Positions 37,568 through 49,914 of a stretch of DNA of 64,000 bases are shown here, in pieces. A model generated the notes under the pieces. It was not told where the DNA came from, made no database searches, and worked only from the letters and a program-made list of their open reading frames with translations. Origin of the DNA: Trinickia terrae (GTDB lineage: Bacteria; Pseudomonadota; Gammaproteobacteria; Burkholderiales; Burkholderiaceae). The stretch lies in contig NZ_SWJE01000016.1 in NCBI RefSeq assembly GCF_005144415.1, positions 62,001 through 126,000 on the forward strand. The letters are read 5' to 3'. How positions within the stretch are numbered: the stretch's first letter is position 1; the number at the start of each line of letters is the position of its first letter. Made by a program: the position numbers and the translations under genes.

Positions 37568-37831
37568 TTGAAACAATCTCATGCAATTGCGGCACCCGGC
37601 AGTTATAACCTGCGCGGCTGCAGGGTATCGGAGCCGATTCCCCGGCCTTGGGGCGGCGGCTGCCGCATCGTCGAGTGGATCGATTCGGAAGGTCGGATTT
37701 CGCGGCGTGTCGTCGCCGAGGATGTGACCGCGGCCGAAGTGATCGCGGCGATCAAGCGGCATGTCGAAGGACGCAAGCACGTGATGCTCGACGACGAGCT
37801 CACGCCGCGGCAGACGCTGCCTCGGCGCTGA
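37568..37831 (+). CDS. Small conserved protein (DUF2866-like)
   Basis: An 87-residue basic cytosolic protein, GCRVSEPIPRPWGGGCRIVE in the middle and a helical C-terminus (AAEVIAAIKRHVEGRKHVML). It resembles the DUF2866 family seen in Burkholderia; function unknown. I chose the TTG at 37568 because AAAGGA lies 7 bases upstream; an in-frame TTG at 37514 would add 18 residues. No partner gene is evident; it ends close to the convergent CaiB-type gene. Confidence 0.65.
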   Translation: MKQSHAIAAPGSYNLRGCRVSEPIPRPWGGGCRIVEWIDSEGRISRRVVAEDVTAAEVIAAIKRHVEGRKHVMLDDELTPRQTLPRR

Positions 37832-37858
37832 GCGGGCGCTTGGCCCGACGCGGCGGTC

Positions 37859-38938
37859 CTATTCTTCGGACTCGGGCACCGCTGATTCGGACTCGGGCGC
37901 AGCGGGTTGAAACAGCGCGTGGCTCGCGGCTTCGGCCGCGGTCAGTACCGGCGAGACGCAGCAATCGAGCGGCTCGAGCAGCGAAACCCAATCGTCGAGC
38001 GGATGCTCGGCGAACAGGTCGGCCAGTTCCTGCGTCAGCGCCATGGCGTCGGGGCCGCCGATCGCCTGTCCGAGACTCCAGTGGCGGCTTGCCCAATCGT
38101 TGCGATTGAGCGCGCGGCACAGCCGCTCCCAGAATTTGAGCTCGAGCGCGCCGACCGCGAGCCAGCGGCCGTCGGCCGTGCGGTACAGGTTGTAGCAGGG
38201 CACGCCGCCGTCGAGCAGGCCGCCGCCCGTGCGCGGCGTGCTTGTGCCGTTGCCTTCCCGGATGGTGTCGATGAGCGTGGTTCGAGCGACGATGTTGTGC
38301 GCGTGCATCGCATGCGTCATCGACACGTCGATAAACGCGCCGTCGCCGCCGCGCGCCACCCGCCATAGCGCCGCGAGGATCTGCGTGACTGCGGACAGCG
38401 CGCCGCCGAGCAGGTCGGCGATCTGGATGTTCGGGATCGCGGGCGTGCCGTCGCGCGCCTTGACCTGATCGAGCACGCCTGCGTAGGCGAGATAGTTGAT
38501 GTCGTGACCAGGCCGTTGCGAGAACGGGCTCTCGTAGCCGTAACCGGTGATTGCGCAATAGACGAGCTTCGGATTGAGCGCCGCAAGCGCCTCGTAGCCG
38601 AGCCCGAGGCGTTCCATCACGCCAGGGCGGAAGCTCTCGACGATCACGTCGGCCTCGCGCACGAGCGCGCGCAGCACCGTCAGCCCGGTTTCCGATTTCA
38701 AGTCGAGGCGGGCTTCGCGCTTGCCGCGGTTGACGATCTTGTAGAACGTGCTCGGCTGGCCGGCGGCTTTGTCGGCGGCGCATTGCATGAGCGCGCGGGC
38801 AGGGTCGCCGGCGCCCGGTTCTTCGATCTTCAGCACGTCCGCGCCCAGCTCGGCGAGGCGCAGCGTCGCGACCGGGCCAGGCAACAGGCGCGTCAAGTCG
38901 ACGATGCGCAGGCCTTGCAGCGGAGCATGTAGCGTCAA
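37859..38938 (-). CDS. CaiB/BaiF family CoA transferase (alpha-methylacyl-CoA racemase-like)
   Basis: A 359-residue class III CoA-transferase-fold enzyme: LQGLRIVDLTRLLPGPVATL, LADLGADV-type AELGADVLKIEEPG, the NRGKREARLDLKS loop, VESFRPGVMERLGLGYEAL, and the catalytic-position Asp in GAFIDVSM. The short length and GHDINYLAYAG segment favour the AMACR-like racemase branch over formyl-CoA transferases. The start is TTG at 38938, supported by AGAGGTGG just upstream. Just downstream of the ABC-F gene (gap about 50 bases). Confidence 0.88.
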   Translation of the reverse strand: MTLHAPLQGLRIVDLTRLLPGPVATLRLAELGADVLKIEEPGAGDPARALMQCAADKAAGQPSTFYKIVNRGKREARLDLKSETGLTVLRALVREADVIVESFRPGVMERLGLGYEALAALNPKLVYCAITGYGYESPFSQRPGHDINYLAYAGVLDQVKARDGTPAIPNIQIADLLGGALSAVTQILAALWRVARGGDGAFIDVSMTHAMHAHNIVARTTLIDTIREGNGTSTPRTGGGLLDGGVPCYNLYRTADGRWLAVGALELKFWERLCRALNRNDWASRHWSLGQAIGGPDAMALTQELADLFAEHPLDDWVSLLEPLDCCVSPVLTAAEAASHALFQPAAPESESAVPESEE

Positions 38939-38987
38939 GAGCCACCTCTTGTCGGTCGGTGCCGGCCTGGGCCTCGAGCGAGGCCGG

Positions 38988-40940
<1,953 letters not shown>

Positions 40941-41066
40941 GACGGAGGGAAGCTTGCAAAAAGCGCTATTTTAGACTGTGTGGCTTGCGCCAGGCATCGG
41001 CCGTTCAGACGAATGCCGAACCCTCGCCATTTCGCATAGACTGCTGGTTTTTTCGGCGTTGCATGG

Positions 41067-41100
41067 GACTAGAGTAGGCGCTAAAGCGCTAACTCTAGTC
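41067..41100 (+). promoter_or_regulatory. 34-bp near-palindrome upstream of glutathione peroxidase
   Basis: GACTAGAGTAGGCGCT and AGCGCTAACTCTAGTC pair at 14 of 16 positions with a 2-base gap. The element ends 13 bases before the ATG, and the ribosome site AGGAGGG follows it directly. It could be an operator or an mRNA hairpin controlling translation. Confidence 0.6.
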
Positions 41101-41113
41101 GACAGGAGGGTGT

Positions 41114-41593
41114 ATGGGGGAGATCTACCATTTCAGCGCGCGCACGCTTGGCGGCGAGACCATCGGGCTCGACCGTTACCGCGACAAGGTGCTGTTGATC
41201 GTCAACACCGCGAGCGAATGCGGGTTCACGCCGCAATACGCGGGGCTGCAGAAGCTGCATGAGCACTATGCCGCGCGCGGCTTCGAAGTGCTCGGGTTTC
41301 CCTGCAATCAGTTCGGCAAGCAGGAGCCGGGCGATGCGGCGCAAATCGGCAGCTTCTGCGAGAAGAACTTCGGCGTGACGTTTCCGATGTTCGAGAAGAT
41401 CGACGTCAAGGGGCCGAACGCGCATCCGCTGTATCGCTATCTGACCGACGAAGCGCCGGGGCTGCTCGGCCTCAAGGCGATCAAGTGGAACTTCACGAAA
41501 TTTCTCATCAGCCGGAACGGGGCGGTTTCCAAGCGCTACGCGCCCGCCACGAAGCCGGGAGAGATCGAGAAGGACATCGAGGCGCTGCTGTAG
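41114..41593 (+). CDS. Glutathione peroxidase (thiol peroxidase, BtuE type)
   Basis: Reduces hydroperoxides using thiols. The 159-residue thioredoxin-fold protein has peroxidatic Cys36 in VNTASECGFTPQY, the Gln of FPCNQFGKQEPG, and the Trp/Asn of IKWNFTKFLI, completing the catalytic set. It is the Cys (not selenocysteine) form. It may use thioredoxin rather than glutathione. AGGAGGGTGT precedes the ATG. Convergent with the cardiolipin synthase gene. Confidence 0.95.
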   Translation: MGEIYHFSARTLGGETIGLDRYRDKVLLIVNTASECGFTPQYAGLQKLHEHYAARGFEVLGFPCNQFGKQEPGDAAQIGSFCEKNFGVTFPMFEKIDVKGPNAHPLYRYLTDEAPGLLGLKAIKWNFTKFLISRNGAVSKRYAPATKPGEIEKDIEALL

Positions 41594-41611
41594 CCCGGTT
41601 GCGGCGGGCCG

Positions 41612-43057
41612 CTAGAGAATCGGCGAGAAAAGGCGCGCGACGTGCATGGTCACGCGCCGCAGCGCTGGCGACTTCCGGTATTCGCCCTGATCGACTTCGA
41701 ACGCCTCGCCGAAGTCCCGTTGCAGCATCGCATCGACCTCGGCGGCGAACGCCTGGTCGATCGTCAGCACCATGATCTCGAAGTTCAGGCGGAACGATCG
41801 GTTGTCGAGGTTCGCGCTGCCGATCGCCGCGGCCACGTCGTCGATCAGCACGACCTTCTGGTGCAGAAAGCCGGGACGATAGCGGAAGATCCGCACGCCC
41901 GCGCGAACCAGGTCGAATGCGTAGAGCTTCGATGCCTCGAACACCACGTAATGATCGCGCCGGCTCGGAATCAGGATCCGCACGTCGACGCCGCGCATGA
42001 CGGCGAGCGTCAACGCGGAGAACACCGCTTCGTCGGGGACGAGATAAGGCGTCGTGATCCAGACGCGCTCGCGCGCCGCGTTGATCGCCTCGACGAAGAA
42101 GAGCGAGCCGGTTTCCTGCTTGTCGGCGGGGCCGGTCGCCATCACGAGGCAGTGCATGTCGTCGTCGGAGAGGGAGGGTGCTGCGGGCGGCGCGTCGAAA
42201 TGCGGCAACTGCTGCGTGGCCCAGTGCCAGTCTTCGATGAACACGAACTGGACGCTTTGCACGATCGGCCCGCGCATCTCGATGTGGGTGTCGCGCCACG
42301 GCGAGAGGCGCGGGTTGGCGCCAAGGTATTCGACGCCGACGTTGTGTCCGCCGACGAACGCGCGCACGCCGTCGACCACGACGATCTTGCGGTGGTTGCG
42401 GAAGTTGAGCTGGAAGCGGTTGACGAAGCGCCGGTTGGTCGCGAACGGATGGATGTCGACGCCGCCCGCGAGCAGCGCGGACACATAGCTGTGCGGCAAA
42501 TCGAAGCTGCCGATGCTGTCATAAAGGAAATGCACCTGCACGCCCTGGGCAGCCTTCGCGAGCAGCAGTTCCTTGAGCATCTGGCCGAGCTCGTCGTCGC
42601 GCACGATGAAGAACTGCACGAGCACGTAATGCCGGGCACTTTCGATCGCATCGAGAATCGCGGCGAACGTCGCGTCGCCGTTCACGAGCGTGCGCACCGA
42701 GTTGCCGGGCAAGAACGGCATGCCGCCCAGCTTCGTCAGCGAGCGGACGACGGCCTCGCCGAACTCGTCGGCGGGCCGTCCGCTCACGGCTTCGCTCGTG
42801 TCCCAGGCGGGCGGGTGGGCGCGGGTGCGCAGCAATTCATTTTCGAGCCGGCGGGCGTCGACGTAGCCGGAGAACTTGCTGCGTCCGAGAAAGAGATAGG
42901 GAATCAGCGTGAAGTAGGGCATCGCCGTCAGCGACACGGCCCATGCGATGGCCCCCTGCGACGTGCGGGTGTTGAGGATGGCGTGACATGCCGCGATCAC
43001 GCCGAGCACGTGAGCGATGACGATGAGACTGCCGAGATGTAGCCAGTCGTATTGCAT
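41612..43057 (-). CDS. Cardiolipin synthase (phospholipase D type)
   Basis: Makes cardiolipin from phosphatidylglycerol at the inner membrane. The 481-residue protein has two N-terminal membrane helices (about 9-29 and 36-57) and two HKD motifs, HRKIVVVDGVRAFVGG from residue 222 and HQKVVLIDDVAAAIGSAN from 399. Architecture matches ClsA. I use ATG 43057 (MQYDWLHLGS); the longer frame adds 18 residues. Confidence 0.93.
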   Translation of the reverse strand: MQYDWLHLGSLIVIAHVLGVIAACHAILNTRTSQGAIAWAVSLTAMPYFTLIPYLFLGRSKFSGYVDARRLENELLRTRAHPPAWDTSEAVSGRPADEFGEAVVRSLTKLGGMPFLPGNSVRTLVNGDATFAAILDAIESARHYVLVQFFIVRDDELGQMLKELLLAKAAQGVQVHFLYDSIGSFDLPHSYVSALLAGGVDIHPFATNRRFVNRFQLNFRNHRKIVVVDGVRAFVGGHNVGVEYLGANPRLSPWRDTHIEMRGPIVQSVQFVFIEDWHWATQQLPHFDAPPAAPSLSDDDMHCLVMATGPADKQETGSLFFVEAINAARERVWITTPYLVPDEAVFSALTLAVMRGVDVRILIPSRRDHYVVFEASKLYAFDLVRAGVRIFRYRPGFLHQKVVLIDDVAAAIGSANLDNRSFRLNFEIMVLTIDQAFAAEVDAMLQRDFGEAFEVDQGEYRKSPALRRVTMHVARLFSPIL

Positions 43058-43200
43058 GAGGCGTGAAGGACTGCCGATTCCTGAAAGCGTTCGCGAGGAC
43101 GGCAAGCGCACCGTCTATGTGCATCTTACCGAAGGCGGGGGAATAAGGGCGCGTTCGCTTCGATGCAAGCAAGCCAGGTGCGGTGGCGGCGTCAGCAGCG

Positions 43201-43839
43201 CTAGGGACGCGACAGGATACCTGCCGTGATCAGCAGTTGCGCTGCCGCATAGCTGAACCAGATCGCGTACGTGCTGCCGGTGAAGGGTTCGAGGAAGCGA
43301 TCGATGCCGATCATCGTGTCGGACGCGACGAAAATGAGTCCGCCGAGCGAGGTTGCGATGGATGGCAGTCGAGCAAAGAGCGCCAGGCTCGCCATCGAGC
43401 ACAGTACGACTGTGTAGATGCCGACCGGCGCGGCCAGCTCGTGCAGTTGCGGAAAGAAAGCCGCATACGATGCTGCCGCGCCCGCCCACAGCAGCGGCAG
43501 CGCTGCGCGGCGCCAGCCGCGAAGCGGGCTCCGCAGCGGCGCGAGCAACGCGCAATAGGCCAGATGGGCGGCGAGGAAGGCACCCAAGCCGCCGACGAAA
43601 GAGATCGGCAGATCCTGCATGGCGAGCAGCGCGTCGCCTGCGGCCGAGGCCGCGAGCGCCGCGCAGAGCCAGAAGCGCTCGCGGCTTCGCGCGTGGTGCA
43701 CGGCCGCCAGCGCGAGAAAGCCGCACATCAGCACTTTGGCGATGGCTTGGTCGGGATAGGGCGCGTCGCGCAGCGAGATCCCGTAGGCGAGCCCCGCGCC
43801 GCCTGCGACGCTCCAGAGCCGGCGGATTTCCGAGGGCAT
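43201..43839 (-). CDS. Lysoplasmalogenase-like YhhN family membrane protein
   Basis: A 212-residue polytopic membrane protein with about eight segments, matching the YhhN/TMEM86 family (AASAAGDALLAMQDLPISFV with the conserved SD-type acidic positions, and FVASDTMIGIDRF). Family enzymes hydrolyse the vinyl-ether bond of lysoplasmalogens. I use ATG 43839. A GTG at 43878 overlaps the prmB stop as GTGA and would add 13 residues with translational coupling. Last gene of the dapC-prmB run. Confidence 0.82.
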   Translation of the reverse strand: MPSEIRRLWSVAGGAGLAYGISLRDAPYPDQAIAKVLMCGFLALAAVHHARSRERFWLCAALAASAAGDALLAMQDLPISFVGGLGAFLAAHLAYCALLAPLRSPLRGWRRAALPLLWAGAAASYAAFFPQLHELAAPVGIYTVVLCSMASLALFARLPSIATSLGGLIFVASDTMIGIDRFLEPFTGSTYAIWFSYAAAQLLITAGILSRP

Positions 43840-43874
43840 ACGATCGAAGAACCCCGGCGAGCCGGCGCCGGGTT

Positions 43875-44759
43875 TCACGACGGTAGGTCGGACGCCTGGA
43901 TCAGGAACACGCTGTCGTCGCCGCCGCTCGTCGAGAGCCACACGAGATCGAGCCCGCCGAACGCCGCCTCGACATGCTCGCGCTCGTTGCCGATCTCGAC
44001 GACGAGCACGCCATCCTCCGTCAACCAGTTGCGCGCTTCGCGGATGATGCGGCGCACGATGTCCATGCCGTCCTCGCCGCCCGCCAGGGCCATTTCCGGC
44101 TCGTGCTGGTACTCGGCCGGCAGCGCGCGCATCGATTCGGCGTTCACGTAGGGCGGGTTCGCGATGATCACGTCGTAGCGGCGCTCGGGCAGCGGGGCGA
44201 ACAGGTCGCCTTCGAAGAGCGCGACGCGGTCGTTCAGGCCGTAGTCGTTCACGTTGATCTGCGCGACTTCGAGCGCCTGCGGCGAGAGGTCGACCGCGTC
44301 GACGTCCGCGTTCGGAAACGCATGGGAGGCGAGAATCGCGAGGCATCCGGAGCCCGTGCACAGCTCGAGCACCGCGCCGACTTCGTCCGGGTCGGCGACG
44401 TAGGGTTGCAGGCCGTCTTCGAGCAATTCGCCGATGAACGAGCGCGGCACGATCACGCGTTCGTCGACATGAAAGCGGCAGCCGTGCATCCACGCTTCCT
44501 GCGTGATGTAGGCCGCGGGCACGCGCTCGGTCGCGCGGCGCTCGACCACTTTCAGCACGGCGTCGATCTCGGTGTCGAGCAGGCGCGCGTCGAGAAACGG
44601 CTCGAGCGTGTCGAGCGGCAGGTGCAGCGTGTGCAGCACCAGGTAGGCCGCTTCGTCATAGGCGTTCGCACAGCCGTGCCCGAACGCGAGCTGCGCCCCG
44701 TTGAAGCGCGACACCGCGTAGCGCAGCAGATCTCGGACGGTGGAAAAGGGCGTTGTCAT
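43875..44759 (-). CDS. prmB: 50S ribosomal protein L3 glutamine methyltransferase
   Basis: Methylates a glutamine of ribosomal protein L3. The 294-residue class I SAM methyltransferase has ELCTGSGCLA (132-141) for SAM binding and the NPPY motif at 201-204 that binds the glutamine side chain. Its N-terminal helical region (FGHGCANAYDEAAYLVLHTL) separates it from PrmC and points to PrmB. It lies downstream of dapE. Confidence 0.94.
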   Translation of the reverse strand: MTTPFSTVRDLLRYAVSRFNGAQLAFGHGCANAYDEAAYLVLHTLHLPLDTLEPFLDARLLDTEIDAVLKVVERRATERVPAAYITQEAWMHGCRFHVDERVIVPRSFIGELLEDGLQPYVADPDEVGAVLELCTGSGCLAILASHAFPNADVDAVDLSPQALEVAQINVNDYGLNDRVALFEGDLFAPLPERRYDVIIANPPYVNAESMRALPAEYQHEPEMALAGGEDGMDIVRRIIREARNWLTEDGVLVVEIGNEREHVEAAFGGLDLVWLSTSGGDDSVFLIQASDLPS

Positions 44760-44798
44760 GAGGCCTCCCGCTGAGGGTTGTTCGTTGGTCTTTGGGGT

Positions 44799-45959
<1,161 letters not shown>

Positions 45960-45973
45960 CTAACGATCGATAG

Positions 45974-46003
45974 ATCAAAAAAATGCCGGCGCGGGGGCCG
46001 GCA
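45974..46003 (-). terminator. Probable terminator between yffB-like gene and dapE
   Basis: On the minus strand TGCCGGC pairs with GCCGGCA (6-base loop), followed by TTTTTTTGATC. It would separate dapD/yffB transcription from dapE. Confidence 0.75.
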
Positions 46004-46036
46004 ACTGCTGGATTCAGGGCGCGGCCCAGCGCATTG

Positions 46037-46401
46037 CTACGCGGCAAAGAGCGCCGCGTATTGATCGGCGGAAAAACCGAGCGTCTTCACGCTGCCGTTC
46101 ACGACCACGACCGGCCGCTTGATGACCGAGGGCTTCTCGATCATCAGCGCGATCGCGCCTGCTTCGGTGTCGGCCGAGACCTTCACGTCGTCGGGCAGCG
46201 CGCGCCACGTCGTGCCGCGCCGGTTGACGAGCGACTCGAGCGGCACGTCCTTCAGCCACGTCTTGACGAGGGCCGTGGTGACGCCCGCCTTCTTGAAGTC
46301 GTGGAATTCGAACGGCACGCCGTGTTCTTCGAGCCAGACGCGCGCCTTCTTCACGGTATCGCAGTTCGGAATGCCGTAGACGACGGTTTTCGCGCCAGCC
46401 A

Positions 46402-46402
<1 letters not shown>
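46037..46402 (-). CDS. ArsC/Spx-like protein (YffB family)
   Basis: A 121-residue thioredoxin-fold protein. The N-terminal VVYGIPNCDTVKKARVWLEE keeps one Cys, followed by FHDFKKAGVT, LVNRRGTTWRALP and IKRPVVV. This is the YffB/Spx-MgsR subgroup of the ArsC family rather than a true arsenate reductase; its biochemical role is unknown. Its ATG overlaps the dapD stop (TGATG). Placement between dapD and dapE recurs in proteobacteria. Confidence 0.87.
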
Positions 46403-47229
<827 letters not shown>

Positions 47230-47344
47230 AGGTGTGGTTCTCTGGTTGAAGACTGAGGAAAGAGGGAATGGCGGAGCGGCAGGTTTCGCAGCAGCGGCGG
47301 TGCGGAGGCGCTGGTTTGCGCCGCTGCGCCACGCCGCGCGCTCG

Positions 47345-48562
47345 TCAGCCTTGAAGGCCGCGGCAGAAATCGACGATGCGTTTGGCGCCTTCGATGCACT
47401 CGTCCACGCCGGCGACGAGGGCCATGCGGACAAAATTGCGGCCGGGGTTCGCATCGTGCGCGGTGCGCGCCAGATAGGAGCCGGGCAGAACCGTCACATT
47501 ATAGTCGGCGTAGAGACGCCGGGCGAACTCGGTGTCCGAGAGGCCCGTGCGCTCGACGTTCGCCCACAGGTAGAACGCGGCGTCGGGCAAGCGCACGTCG
47601 AGCACGTCGGCGAGCATCGGCGTGACCGTGGCGAACTTCTGCACGTACTTCGCACGGTTCTCGCGCACGTGGGTTTCGTCGTTCCAGGCAGCGATGCTCG
47701 CAGCTTGATAGACCGTCGACAAGGCCGCGCCGTGGTATGTCCGGTATAGCAGGAAGCGCTTCAGGATCGCGGCGTCGCCGGCGGCGAAGCCCGAGCGCAT
47801 GCCCGGCACGTTCGAGCGCTTCGACAGGCTCGATAGCATCACGAGCCGCTCGAAGCCGCGTCCCAGCTTGTGCGCGGCTTCGAGGCCGCCGAGTGGCGGC
47901 TTGGCTTCGTCGAAGTAGATCTCTGAATAGCATTCGTCGGAGGCGATCACGAAGCCATAGCGGTCCGACAAGGCGAACAGCTCGCGCCAGTCGTCGAGCG
48001 TGAGGACGGCGCCCGTCGGGTTGCCCGGCGAGCAGACGTAGAGCAGCTGCGTACGCGCCCAGACTTCGGCCGGAACGGCGCTGTAGTCGCAGGCGAAATT
48101 GCGGGCCGGATCGCTGTTCACGAAGTAGGGCTGCGCGCCCGCCAGCAGCGCGGCGCCTTCGTAGATTTGGTAGAACGGGTTCGGGCAGAGTACGATCGCG
48201 CTCTTGCCGTCGGCGCGCGGCGTGCCGTCGATCACCGTCTGCGCGAGCGCGAAGAGCGCCTCGCGCGAGCCCGACACCGGCAGCACCTCGGTGGCCGGAT
48301 CGACGGGCGGCAGCCCGTAGCGCGTCGTGACCCATTGCGCGATCGACTGGCGCAGCGCGTCTGAGCCGATCGTCGCCGGATATGCCGAGAGGCCCGGGAG
48401 CGAGGCAATTACGGCGTCGCGGATCAGGGCGGGCGTCGGATGCTTCGGCTCGCCGATGCCGAAGCTGATGTGCGGCAGGGCGGCGGGCGGCGTCGCGTCC
48501 TTGAGGAGCGCGCGGAGCTTTTCGAATGGATAGGGCTGGAGACTGTCGAGTAGCGGGTTCAC
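47345..48562 (-). CDS. dapC: Succinyldiaminopimelate transaminase
   Basis: PLP aminotransferase making N-succinyl-LL-diaminopimelate. The 405-residue class I/II enzyme shows [39 protein letters not shown] and the PLP Lys in [16 protein letters not shown]. It begins with GTG at 48562 ([13 protein letters not shown]). First gene of the dap run on the minus strand; about 115 bases separate it from dapD. Confidence 0.93.
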   Translation of the reverse strand: MNPLLDSLQPYPFEKLRALLKDATPPAALPHISFGIGEPKHPTPALIRDAVIASLPGLSAYPATIGSDALRQSIAQWVTTRYGLPPVDPATEVLPVSGSREALFALAQTVIDGTPRADGKSAIVLCPNPFYQIYEGAALLAGAQPYFVNSDPARNFACDYSAVPAEVWARTQLLYVCSPGNPTGAVLTLDDWRELFALSDRYGFVIASDECYSEIYFDEAKPPLGGLEAAHKLGRGFERLVMLSSLSKRSNVPGMRSGFAAGDAAILKRFLLYRTYHGAALSTVYQAASIAAWNDETHVRENRAKYVQKFATVTPMLADVLDVRLPDAAFYLWANVERTGLSDTEFARRLYADYNVTVLPGSYLARTAHDANPGRNFVRMALVAGVDECIEGAKRIVDFCRGLQG

Positions 48563-48682
48563 GTGGCTTGGCGGGAAACGCGGACGGAAGCGGCAAATTA
48601 TAGCTTGGCTATAGCGTGGCGAGGGGGCTTCGGGCCTGCGGGCAGGTCGTTTCGACGAGGTTCGGAACAGGGCCGGTAATGA

Positions 48683-48789
48683 GCGCCCCCAGACCTGTCG
48701 CTGCGCGCCGGGCCCCCCGAGGGGGACAATCCCACAAGGGGACTTCCTTCGGGGCGGAAAACTTGGGGCGGCCCGGCGTTTTCTTGAGA
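48683..48789 (+). repeat. Dispersed GC-rich repeat, copy 2
   Basis: Same family as 24309-24389: begins GCGCCCCCAGACCTGTCGC and ends GGCCCGGCGTTTTCTTGAGA. It carries about 26 extra bases in the middle relative to copy 1. It lies between divergent dapC and the EamA gene, ending 14 bases before the latter's start. Confidence 0.8.
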
Positions 48790-48803
48790 AAGGAAGGGAT
48801 GGA

Positions 48804-49757
48804 ATGAACGATCGGATTCGCAACGGCTGGCCGACGCTTGCGATCATGCTGGGCGCCTCGGTATGGGGCTTCGTCTGGTATCCGCTGCGCGTGCTTGCGG
48901 CGCTCGGCGTGACGGGCACGGCCGCGAGCGCCGCGACGAGCGCCGCCGCATGCGGCTTCGTGCTGCTCGTGCGCCGCAAGTCGCTCGCGACGATCCGCTG
49001 GCATTGGGTGCTGCCCGCGCTCGCGCTGGCTGCGGGCGTGACGAATCTCGGCTTCGTCTGGGGCACGATCCATGGGCAGGTGATGCGGGTGCTGTTGTTG
49101 TTCTACCTGACCCCGGCATGGACCGCGCTCTTCGCCCACTTCATCCTGCACGAGCGGCTCTCCTGGGCGGGCGCCGGGCTCGCGGCGCTGTCGCTCGCGG
49201 GCGCGATGCTGATGCTGTGGTCGCCGCAGGCCGGCGTGCCGCTGCCGGGCAGTCTCGCCGAATGGGGCGGGCTTGCGGCGGGCATGAGCTTCGCGCTCTC
49301 CAACGTGCTGATCCTGAAGGCGAGCCGCGTGCTGCCGGACATGAAGCCCGAGATGCGCACTGCGACGATCTTCGGCGGGGCGGCGCTCTTCAGCTCGGTG
49401 GCGTCGCTGTTCGAGGCGATGCCGGCGCCGCCTGCCGGCGCGCACCTGGGGCTGGCTGCGCTGCTCGTGCTCGGGCTCGGTTTCGCGCTCGCCTCGAACA
49501 ATATGCTGGTCCAGTATGGGCTCGCGCGCGTGCCGGCCAATCGCGCGTCGATCATCATGTTGTTCGAGATCGTCGTCACCGCGCTGTCGGCGTGGCTGCT
49601 CGCGGGTGAAGTGCCCGGCCCGCGCGAGTGGGCGGGCGGCGCGTGCATCGTGCTCGCGTCGGCGCTCTCGAGTTGGCTGCATCGCGGCAAGCCGGCGGCA
49701 AGGCCCAGTCCGGAGGACGATTCGGAGCGCCGGGACGGCCAACGCGCGATGGTATGA
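48804..49757 (+). CDS. EamA/DMT family transporter
   Basis: A 317-residue membrane protein with ten predicted segments in two EamA repeats (first half from LAIMLGASVWGFVWYPLRVL, second from LAAGMSFALSNVLILKASRV) and a polar C-terminal tail. Drug/metabolite superfamily exporters of this kind move small metabolites; substrate unknown. AAGGAAGGGATGGA precedes the ATG. It is followed by a very strong terminator. Confidence 0.9.
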   Translation: MNDRIRNGWPTLAIMLGASVWGFVWYPLRVLAALGVTGTAASAATSAAACGFVLLVRRKSLATIRWHWVLPALALAAGVTNLGFVWGTIHGQVMRVLLLFYLTPAWTALFAHFILHERLSWAGAGLAALSLAGAMLMLWSPQAGVPLPGSLAEWGGLAAGMSFALSNVLILKASRVLPDMKPEMRTATIFGGAALFSSVASLFEAMPAPPAGAHLGLAALLVLGLGFALASNNMLVQYGLARVPANRASIIMLFEIVVTALSAWLLAGEVPGPREWAGGACIVLASALSSWLHRGKPAARPSPEDDSERRDGQRAMV

Positions 49758-49771
49758 TTGCCACTGCTCAC

Positions 49772-49815
49772 GGGCTGCGCTCGATCGCGATCGAGCGCAG
49801 CCCCTTGTTTTAAGC
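49772..49815 (+). terminator. Terminator after the EamA gene (perfect 32-bp palindrome)
   Basis: GGGCTGCGCTCGATCG is followed directly by its exact complement CGATCGAGCGCAGCCC, then CTTGTTTTAA. It isolates the EamA gene from smc. Confidence 0.85.
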
Positions 49816-49914
49816 GTCGCGGCCCGGTCCCGAGTTTTCGTTCAATCTCGCGACAACAACGGTTCAACTGCCGCGAACTCTTTTTATTTCCCCTTTTCCA
49901 TCAGCGATATCGCC

